Source: Microcaldota archaeon (lineage in GTDB: Archaea > Micrarchaeota > Micrarchaeia > Micrarchaeales > CABMGC01). Taken from it: a stretch of 6,147 nt of DNA. Location of the stretch: the NCBI GenBank assembly GCA_021805625.1, contig JAJZEU010000148.1, positions 1-6,147 of the forward strand. Direction: 5' to 3'. Positions 1-3,947 of the stretch are shown here, piece after piece (position 1 is the stretch's first letter; each line of letters begins with the position of its first letter). The notes below the pieces were generated by a model. It was given only the letters and a program-made list of their open reading frames with translations. It was not told the origin of the DNA and did no database searches. A program made the translations under genes and the position numbers.

Positions 1-757
1 GTATCGGATTGAGCGTGGATATCACGCGTATTGCTTCTGATCTGCTTTGAGCATATATTGTCACCAGCTTGCCTTGCTGGCTTCCTTCCTGCTCACCGAG
101 AAGGCTTGGTTTCCATATCTTGAATGCCGTACCCTCTTTTCCCAGTATTGGTACCGCATCTTCAAGGAAGTTCATCACATTCTCCAGGGAAACGTTGATG
201 TGCAGCTTGTAGCCCTTGTAGCCCACTTCCCTTTTCAGATTTCTCTCGGTATCAGCATCTATGAAATCGTCTCCTTCAACGTATCCGATGCCATTTTCAT
301 TGAATATTTCCCTTAGCCTGATGTCGCTCTTGTCGCTCAGCCCGTTGTCGCTCAGCCCGCCTCTCTGGATGGACTTTAAAAGGTGCTCCCAACCAGTTTC
401 GGCTTTTCTTTGCAGGTCGGCTATACTAGCTCCCGTCATCTTTTTGCCATTTTCCTTTACTGTTGTATCTCCTGGCTCCGCCATAAGAACCTTCCCGTTC
501 AGTTTCTGATACTTTTTAGTCACTGCTTTGTGGAAAGTAGCAACCACGCGGTATAGCTGGAGTGTGTCTTCTGCATTTAGATCTACAGTGTTTGCTTCAT
601 TGACGAGCCTGAAGAACTCCATTACGCTGTCATTTATATTTACAAGCTCTTCCACCTTAACGGATGGCTTTTCAATAAATTCAATTAATGGATCTGCAAA
701 ATTCCCCAGTGCGGCAACGCCTTTTGCAAATTTATCTTCTACCACACCTCTATCCAT
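1..757 (-). CDS. Partial protein with a lyase-like domain resembling class III lanthipeptide synthetase / OspF-SpvC lyases (C-terminus off the left edge)
   Basis: An open minus-strand frame runs from ATG at 757-755 through the left edge, giving 252 visible residues and no stop. An in-frame TAA at 790-788 and no other in-frame ATG or GTG between make this start the best choice. Residues 1-178 are charged and mostly helical, and I do not recognise them. From residue 181 the sequence has Y-K-L-H-I-N-V, then A-F-K-I-W (211-215) and G-K-L-V-T-I-Y (229-235). This pattern recalls the N-terminal domain of LanKC-type synthetases and the OspF/SpvC phosphothreonine lyases. In SpvC, as I remember it, K104-x-H106, base K136 and Y158 are catalytic or binding residues; here K183-x-H185, K213 and Y235 have nearly the same spacing. 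A kinase or cyclase domain could follow outside the window. The coding region is well supported; the family assignment is tentative. No SD is visible and the transcript is probably near-leaderless. Confidence 0.8.
   Translation of the reverse strand, partial: MDRGVVEDKFAKGVAALGNFADPLIEFIEKPSVKVEELVNINDSVMEFFRLVNEANTVDLNAEDTLQLYRVVATFHKAVTKKYQKLNGKVLMAEPGDTTVKENGKKMTGASIADLQRKAETGWEHLLKSIQRGGLSDNGLSDKSDIRLREIFNENGIGYVEGDDFIDADTERNLKREVGYKGYKLHINVSLENVMNFLEDAVPILGKEGTAFKIWKPSLLGEQEGSQQGKLVTIYAQSRSEAIRVISTLNPI
330..359 (-). repeat. Perfect 15-bp tandem duplication inside the left-edge gene
   Basis: The unit TTGTCGCTCAGCCCG (plus strand) occurs twice head to tail at 330-344 and 345-359 with no mismatch. 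It lies in frame and encodes Gly-Leu-Ser-Asp-Asn followed by Gly-Leu-Ser-Asp-Lys, around residues 134-143, in what looks like a linker before the lyase-like domain. Perfect identity suggests a recent in-frame slippage or duplication. Confidence 0.9.
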
Positions 758-771
758 TCGCCCACATGAGA

Positions 772-907
772 TTAGTGTCGTTCCCTCTTAATAAAGGTTT
801 CTGACATTTTGTACCTGTATTTCGTCACGAAGACGATGTGCTGAAAGCTGTACTGGCAGCCGGCATCATAGACTGTTGGTTTTTACATTTTGCAGCCATT
901 TTGCCAT
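772..907 (-). pseudogene. tnpA: Decayed IS200/IS605-family TnpA transposase (N-terminal remnant)
   Basis: Read on the minus strand from 879 to 775, one frame gives a peptide containing Q-Y-S-F-Q-H-I-V-F-V-T-K-Y-R-Y-K-M (positions 855-805). This is very like the conserved start of the Y1 HUH transposase TnpA of IS200/IS605 elements, typically ...YHIVFVTKYRYK.... It ends soon after at TAA (774-772), and the rest of the approximately 130-residue enzyme, including the catalytic Tyr, is gone. The HUH motif is also absent. An ATG at 907-905 opens a short peptide (M-A-K-W-L-Q-N-V-K-T-N-S-L) that stops at 868-866 in a neighbouring frame. A one-base frameshift near 871 would join it to V-Y-D-A-G-C-Q-Y-S-F as a plausible TnpA N-terminus. 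The element is therefore truncated and frameshifted, and cannot make transposase. The family call rests on motif recognition alone. Confidence 0.7.
786..797 (-). promoter_or_regulatory. Probable TATA box of the left-edge gene
   Basis: On the minus strand this reads CCTTTATTAAGA, an AT-rich box centred about 35 bases upstream of the ATG at 757. With archaeal spacing of about 27 bases from box to start site, the transcript would begin about 8 bases before the ATG, so it would be nearly leaderless. The box lies inside the 3' end of the transposase relic. Confidence 0.45.
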
Positions 908-924
908 GATAATCTCTTGCTTCT

Positions 925-940
925 GCGGCCTAATGGTCGC
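925..940. repeat. Short hairpin upstream of the TnpA relic, possible IS200/IS605 left-end palindrome
   Basis: The plus strand GCGGCC-TAAT-GGTCGC forms a six-base-pair stem with one G-T wobble and a four-base loop. It lies 17 bases upstream of the relic's ATG. IS200/IS605 ends carry short imperfect subterminal hairpins recognised by TnpA, so position and shape fit, but a stem this short can occur by chance. Confidence 0.3.
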
Positions 941-1012
941 ATTGGCAACGTTTCGCTGAAAAGAAATGGGAATTTGGCTGTTGCAAACATCGCAGTGAAT
1001 GAGAAGATCACT

Positions 1013-1234
1013 TTACTTTGATCTTTTTCTTACAATAAAATAGGCTAGTGCACTTGTTACCCAAGCAATTACCAATCCGACCCCGACTCCACGTATATAT
1101 GCGTTATTTGTAAGATGCCCGATTGCAAAGAGTATCGCGCTCAGAATCAACTCTAATAGCACGAGTGACAGTATAAGCTTCGGATAGGTATCTATTTTAT
1201 CCATATTTGTCTTTATTTTATCCGTATCTTTCAC
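1013..1234 (-). CDS. Small two-helix membrane protein, unknown function
   Basis: This 73-residue protein starts with GTG at 1234. The start is supported by an AGGAGG Shine-Dalgarno sequence six bases upstream and a TATA-like box a further 20 or so bases away. Residues 1-18 are charged (many Lys and Asp), residues about 19-39 and 47-68 are strongly hydrophobic and should span the membrane, and the tail is basic (R-K-R-S-K). By the positive-inside rule both ends would be cytoplasmic. I recognise no family. It stands between the IS relic and a non-coding stretch and appears to be transcribed alone. Dedicated promoter and ribosome-binding signals make it likely to be a true gene despite its size. 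Confidence 0.7.
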   Translation of the reverse strand: MKDTDKIKTNMDKIDTYPKLILSLVLLELILSAILFAIGHLTNNAYIRGVGVGLVIAWVTSALAYFIVRKRSK

Positions 1235-1240
1235 CTTCCG

Positions 1241-1246
1241 CCTCCT
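1241..1246 (-). promoter_or_regulatory. Strong Shine-Dalgarno sequence for the GTG start at 1234
   Basis: The minus strand reads AGGAGG, then six bases, then GTG. This decides the start and shows that this organism uses SD-led initiation for some genes. Confidence 0.75.
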
Positions 1247-1263
1247 GTTATGTGGTTCGCTTC

Positions 1264-1275
1264 CTTTATATATCT
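1264..1275 (-). promoter_or_regulatory. TATA box of the small membrane protein gene
   Basis: The minus strand reads AGATATATAAAG, a near-ideal archaeal box A. Centred near 1269, it predicts a start site around 1241-1243, so the SD would lie at or just beyond the 5' end of the mRNA. Either the real start site is a few bases further upstream or the SD is only partly transcribed. Confidence 0.65.
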
Positions 1276-1276
1276 A

Positions 1277-1438
1277 CTTGCATTTTGCATTTCGATTGGC
1301 CTTGCTGTTCTGCAATGCCTGCCTTTTAGGACAGGTTCTTTATTCGAGTTTGTTCAAGATGGAATACGTTTTTCAAACCGCAGCCGCACCCAGACCCGCT
1401 TGCGGTTCTGCCGCCGGATTCGATGAGGGCTTTCTGAT
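1277..1438. other. Non-coding stretch with weak hairpins
   Basis: I see no convincing gene here. A stem with one bulge sits at 1318-1335 (CCTG-CCT, loop TTT, AGG-a-CAGG) and is followed on the plus strand by TTCTTTATT. Seven-base arms AACCGCA (1376-1382) and TGCGGTT (1401-1407) could also pair. The open frame crossing this stretch on the plus strand reads straight through the antisense of the tRNA-like sequence and is not a gene. Confidence 0.4.
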
Positions 1439-1461
1439 TAAACTCTTTCCCAAAGAGTTTA
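1439..1461. repeat. Perfect 10-bp inverted repeat with 3-base loop beside the tRNA 3' end
   Basis: TAAACTCTTT-CCC-AAAGAGTTTA forms a perfect ten-base-pair stem. It begins two bases beyond the discriminator base of the tRNA-like sequence on the minus strand. No T-run follows on either strand, so it is not a standard terminator. It might be a processing or termination structure for the tRNA transcript, or a relic of an integrated element's end. Confidence 0.75.
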
Positions 1462-1462
1462 T

Positions 1463-1534
1463 TGGACTCGGCGGGAATCGCACCCGCGACCCCCTGCATG
1501 CCATGCAGGCGCGCTACTGTTACGCTAAGAGCGA
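1463..1534 (-). tRNA. tRNA-Ala(GGC)-like sequence with a degenerate 5' half (probable pseudo-tRNA or attachment-site remnant)
   Basis: On the minus strand the 3' part is well formed. The anticodon stem-loop is CCTGC-ATGGCAT-GCAGG with anticodon GGC (Ala), the variable loop is GGGTC, the T stem GCGGG/CCCGC is perfect, and the 3' acceptor strand is CGAGTCC with discriminator A. U70 is the 3' partner of the Ala identity pair G3:U70. The 5' side is poor. Read as TCGCTCT-TA-GCGT-AACAGTA-GCGC-G, it keeps G3:U70, three neighbouring acceptor pairs and four D-stem pairs (one wobble). Acceptor pairs 1:72, 2:71 and 7:66 are mismatched, the D loop lacks G18-G19, and U55 in the T loop is G. These losses suggest it no longer makes a working tRNA. 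It starts nine bases after the stop of the pilin-like gene. I see no better 5' acceptor strand upstream, so a simple intron does not explain it. Confidence 0.55.
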
Positions 1535-1543
1535 GATGGAGCG

Positions 1544-2011
1544 CTATGGCACATTCACCAGGATTGTCGAGTTTTCAGTGGGTTCGATCACTACATATGT
1601 GCCGTACGGCGTTAAAACCGTGCCCCTTCCGCTCTGATTAGTAAGGGTTATGGCGTACAAAGAATACCCGGCTAGATTGGGCGTATTGTTAAGTCTAACT
1701 GTATATTCATGGTAACCATTCACGGTCCCGTCAGAAGAAACGTTCTGGTAAGAGCTGAAATAATATGATGCGTTGGTGGTAACAACAGATGCTACCTCCC
1801 GCATGGAATAGGTGGGCAGGGGAGAGCTTAGGGCAACGACAAGGGACCCAAACCCTGTTGATGTAGCATATCCTGCTGCCAATATGCGCAGGCTGCCTCC
1901 TGCTGCAGCATTTGACTCACTGGCCGTTTCCAACTTGTAGAAGCTTATGTATATAACTATCGCGGCAACAATAAGTGTAGTAGCCACAACAAGTACAAGT
2001 GCTTTTCTCAT
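1544..2011 (-). CDS. Pilin-like membrane-anchored, sequon-rich surface protein
   Basis: I start this at ATG 2011-2009 (155 residues), because GGTGA, a perfect anti-SD match, lies five bases upstream and a TATA box lies about 50 bases upstream. An in-frame GTG at 2044 would add 11 residues but has no such signals. The N-terminus is M-R-K-A followed by a hydrophobic stretch to about residue 25 and then K-L-E. This resembles archaeal type IV pilins and pseudopilins, whose prepilin peptidase cuts after K-G or K-A, but it could equally be an uncleaved signal anchor. The rest is rich in Ser, Thr, Tyr and Val, looks like beta structure, and has five Asn-X-Ser/Thr sequons (NAS, NVS, NNT, NQS, NST), as expected of an N-glycosylated protein outside the cell. 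No pilus assembly genes are in view. I cannot name a specific family. Confidence 0.75.
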   Translation of the reverse strand: MRKALVLVVATTLIVAAIVIYISFYKLETASESNAAAGGSLRILAAGYATSTGFGSLVVALSSPLPTYSMREVASVVTTNASYYFSSYQNVSSDGTVNGYHEYTVRLNNTPNLAGYSLYAITLTNQSGRGTVLTPYGTYVVIEPTENSTILVNVP

Positions 2012-2016
2012 CTTCC

Positions 2017-2021
2017 TCACC
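2017..2021 (-). promoter_or_regulatory. Shine-Dalgarno sequence that decides the pilin start
   Basis: The minus strand reads GGTGA, five bases and then ATG at 2011. GGTGA matches the 16S 3' end and favours this ATG over the upstream in-frame GTG codons at 2044 and 2020; the second GTG overlaps the SD itself. Confidence 0.6.
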
Positions 2022-2053
2022 AGTTGCGTATAAAAGGTATACACTCACGCCAC

Positions 2054-2064
2054 ATTTAAATAAC
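2054..2064 (-). promoter_or_regulatory. TATA box of the pilin-like gene
   Basis: The minus strand reads GTTATTTAAAT, centred near 2059. Expected transcription starts at about 2032-2034, leaving a leader of about 22 bases that contains the SD. This fits the ATG at 2011 and would put the GTG at 2044 outside the transcript. Confidence 0.55.
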
Positions 2065-2194
2065 CGTGTTTCTCTTCTGAAACTGTCTCAGCAGGCTGGC
2101 ATTAACGTTTGCATAATAGCGCCGCAGTTCGTTTGGGTGTTTGGTTATCCATTTCGTGCACCCAGACTTTTTGGTAAAGCTTTTCGTAAAAGCG
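2056..2194 (-). pseudogene. Coding-like remnant downstream of the ATPase gene, family unknown
   Basis: Between the ATPase stop and the pilin promoter the minus strand carries protein-like sequence without a start codon. From 2194 one frame, the same as the ATPase frame but after its TGA-TAA, gives R-F-Y-E-K-L-Y-Q-K-V-W-V-H-E. From 2154 to 2059 a neighbouring frame gives K-W-I-T-K-H-P-N-E-L-R-R-Y-Y-A-N-V-N-A-S and so on, ending at TAA (2058-2056). A shift near 2150 would join them into one charged, helical C-terminus of about 46 residues. This may be the broken 3' end of an older gene, or just chance; I recognise no family. Its stop codon lies inside the pilin TATA box. Confidence 0.3.
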
Positions 2195-2197
2195 TTA

Positions 2198-3472
2198 TCA
2201 CAATTCTTTATTCAGCAACCACTTCCATAATGGAACAAGTGCTATCTTCTTTCCTTCTGTTACAATACTGCCTTCATAATCCCATGTGACTATAAGAAGA
2301 TTCTTGCATCTCAACTCTTTAGAAGCCATTACTAGCGACTTTATCTCCCTATCTCCAATTGCTTCACGGCTTGTTGCGTAAGTAGCTTGGATTAGCTTGG
2401 TGATTTCTCTGCCTTCCTTAATAATAAAATCTACCTCCCTTCCTTGATGGTCCTTCCAGTAAAATACCTCGAATCCGACATTTTTGCTGCCCTTTATTAG
2501 TTCAACTGCGATAGTATTCTCCATCAGTCTGCCTTTGTTGCTCATCGGCTCCGGACTTATCTCTTCTATTATACCGACGTCGATACAGTATATCTTTTTA
2601 GGCGCGAGGATTGTTTGCTTCAGTTTATATGAAAACCGCTCTATTTTGAAGATAAGATATGCCTCTTCAAGGTACCTCACCCAATTCGATAGGGTTATAA
2701 GGCTCTTGGCCCTAGTCACGCATTTAAGCGAAGAATATGTAAATTCCTTTGAGCTGTTTGATACCAAAAACCGTGCTACTTGCCTTAAATCGTCTATGTG
2801 CTTTATCTTATGCCTTATTACAACGTCTTTTGTTATTATATCATTGTAAATGTTCCTGATTATCTGCCTGCCCAGAGTAAACTGCTCTGGAAACCCCCCA
2901 GAGATCATATATTCATCGAGTAATCCTACAACCTCTGCCCTGTCTGCAGTAGAGAACGCCTTAGGTATATTCCAGTGTTTATACGTAAGAAACTCATTAA
3001 AGCTGAACGGAAACAACAGCAGATCGATGTGCCTGCCTGTCAACCTGGTCGAAAGCTCACCGCTAAGCAGTTTAGAGCTAGACCCTGTAACTATAACCTT
3101 CTTTGTATCCCTAAGCCTGCTTACGAACGGTTCCCAGCCCGGTACTAATTGTATCTCATCAAGTATTATATTGCCAAGGCTAGATCCGTACAATTCATAG
3201 AATATCTGAAGTATGACATTAAGGTCATCTTTAGTTGCACCTAGAAGCCTCTCATCATCAAAATTTATATAGCCGAACTTATCTTCAGTAAACAACTGCT
3301 CCGAAAGCGTAGACTTGCCAGAGCGTCTGACCCCGAGGACTACGAAGGCGGTCGGGGCTTTCAGCACTATTGACTCACTTGCATCTCGAACTATTATGTT
3401 TTTGTCTCTAAACTTTTCTTCGATGCTCTTTCTTTGATCAACTATTACGAGCCTGAGTGTTTCCTTATTCAT
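2198..3472 (-). CDS. AAA_14 / DUF4143 family ATPase
   Basis: This 424-residue protein starts with ATG at 3472. Walker A is G-V-R-R-S-G-K-S (47-54), Walker B is I-I-L-D-E-I-Q (102-108), a sensor-type strand V-T-G-S-S-S lies at 128-133, and R-L-T-G-R (143-147) with F-P-F-S-F-N-E-F (154-161) is characteristic of the family. The C-terminal DUF4143 domain has M-E-N (317-319), F-Y-W-K (337-340), R-E-V-D-F-I (345-350) and K-L-I-Q-A-T-Y (359-365), the eroded PD-(D/E)XK nuclease-like core common to the family, in which I-E-V-K is usually replaced by a Q-containing strand. Full length and no breaks suggest a working protein. These ATPases are frequent, poorly understood and often found in accessory regions of archaea; a role in DNA or element maintenance is inference. 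The promoter is flanked by palindromes, so its expression is probably repressible. Confidence 0.92.
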   Translation of the reverse strand: MNKETLRLVIVDQRKSIEEKFRDKNIIVRDASESIVLKAPTAFVVLGVRRSGKSTLSEQLFTEDKFGYINFDDERLLGATKDDLNVILQIFYELYGSSLGNIILDEIQLVPGWEPFVSRLRDTKKVIVTGSSSKLLSGELSTRLTGRHIDLLLFPFSFNEFLTYKHWNIPKAFSTADRAEVVGLLDEYMISGGFPEQFTLGRQIIRNIYNDIITKDVVIRHKIKHIDDLRQVARFLVSNSSKEFTYSSLKCVTRAKSLITLSNWVRYLEEAYLIFKIERFSYKLKQTILAPKKIYCIDVGIIEEISPEPMSNKGRLMENTIAVELIKGSKNVGFEVFYWKDHQGREVDFIIKEGREITKLIQATYATSREAIGDREIKSLVMASKELRCKNLLIVTWDYEGSIVTEGKKIALVPLWKWLLNKEL

Positions 3473-3473
3473 G

Positions 3474-3489
3474 ATATAGTATACTATAT
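3474..3489. promoter_or_regulatory. Perfect 16-bp palindrome abutting the ATPase start codon (operator candidate)
   Basis: ATATAGTATACTATAT is its own reverse complement and begins one base upstream of the ATG at 3472-3470. It occupies the space between the TATA box and the expected transcription start, the classic place for an archaeal repressor to block RNA polymerase. Confidence 0.65.
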
Positions 3490-3494
3490 GATAT

Positions 3495-3503
3495 TATTTA
3501 AAT
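3495..3503 (-). promoter_or_regulatory. TATA box of the DUF4143 ATPase gene
   Basis: The minus strand reads GATTTAAAT, centred near 3499, which is 27 bases from the ATG at 3472. The transcript should therefore be leaderless. The box is bracketed by the two palindromes. Confidence 0.6.
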
Positions 3504-3513
3504 CTTTGCTATT

Positions 3514-3527
3514 ATACTATATAGTAT
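3514..3527. promoter_or_regulatory. Second perfect palindrome; also a TATA candidate for the plus-strand gene
   Basis: ATACTATATAGTAT is a perfect 14-bp palindrome sharing the ACTATA/TATAGT half-site with the one at 3474-3489. Centres are 39 bases apart, close to four helical turns. Its core TATATAG could act as a TATA box for the divergent plus-strand gene, giving a start near 3547. Confidence 0.55.
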
Positions 3528-3575
3528 TTGTGGGTGTTGAAAATCCTATCAGAAGCATGTACAGAAAGATAATCG

Positions 3576-3926
3576 GTGCATTCAGGTTGGTCGATAGCGC
3601 CGCATACTACGAGAGACTTTTCATTCAGATTCATACGCGTCAAAATTTTAGGAATAATCTTAAGCGTAACGCTCTTTGTAATCAATCCGCTCCTTTTCAT
3701 ATGGTCACTCAATAAGCTATTTGCCCTAGGCATAAGATACACCCTCTTTACTGGGCTTGCGTCCTTCCTGATAATAGCAGTATTAGGGTTATTCCATTTC
3801 TTTGGCGAGACAAACAAAAGAAGAACCGCAAAGACCTCCCCTAAAAGGTCATCTACAAAACCTATGAGCACACCCCAAGTTCCCCCAAAGCCTACCATGA
3901 CAGACGAAGAAAGTAGGCACAGCTAG
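3576..3926 (+). CDS. Two-helix membrane protein with a basic, proline-rich tail, unknown function
   Basis: Starting from GTG at 3576 this gives 116 residues. Two hydrophobic segments at about 23-45 and 52-76 should span the membrane, followed by K-R-R and a tail (78-116) rich in Lys, Ser, Thr and Pro. The positive-inside rule puts both ends in the cytoplasm. I prefer this strand over the overlapping minus-strand frame because the helices and basic tail are protein-like and codon choice resembles the neighbours. The GTG start is weak, as no SD is seen. An ATG at 3557 in another frame is better placed relative to the promoter and begins M-Y-R-K-I-I-G-A-F-R-L-V-D-S-A-A-Y-Y-E-R. The true gene may therefore begin there and be frameshifted near 3616-3622. 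It converges with the TPR-AAA gene, whose stop is 21 bases away. No family recognised. Confidence 0.6.
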   Translation: MHSGWSIAPHTTRDFSFRFIRVKILGIILSVTLFVINPLLFIWSLNKLFALGIRYTLFTGLASFLIIAVLGLFHFFGETNKRRTAKTSPKRSSTKPMSTPQVPPKPTMTDEESRHS

Positions 3927-3947
3927 TTTGCATTGCATAAAAGCTAT

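Noticed and set aside
47..791. Three plus-strand open frames across the left-edge gene
   Set aside because: They overlap a single long minus-strand frame with better amino acid composition and recognisable motifs, so they are antisense shadows.
791..1012. C/D box small RNA candidate (CTGA and GTGAATGA-like words)
   Set aside because: The words do not match the C and D boxes with correct spacing, and most of the stretch is better explained as an IS200/IS605 remnant.
1408..1430. Minus-strand TCGAATCC resembling a tRNA box B and T loop
   Set aside because: The T stem does not pair and no anticodon or acceptor arms are present around it.
1278..1637. Plus-strand open frame of 119 codons
   Set aside because: It reads through the hairpins and the antisense of the tRNA-like sequence; its middle (G-G-N-R-T-R-D-P-L-H-A-M) is the well-known false peptide made by translating a tRNA gene. 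No promoter or SD.
3512..3898. Minus-strand open frame of 128 codons opposite the two-helix membrane protein
   Set aside because: It would end inside the palindromic promoter region and has no start signals; the plus-strand reading has clear membrane helices and a basic tail.
3927..3947. Bidirectional terminator between the convergent membrane protein and TPR-AAA genes
   Set aside because: The 21-base gap is AT-rich with a short A/T run but has no stem; termination there is likely but I cannot point to a defined structure.
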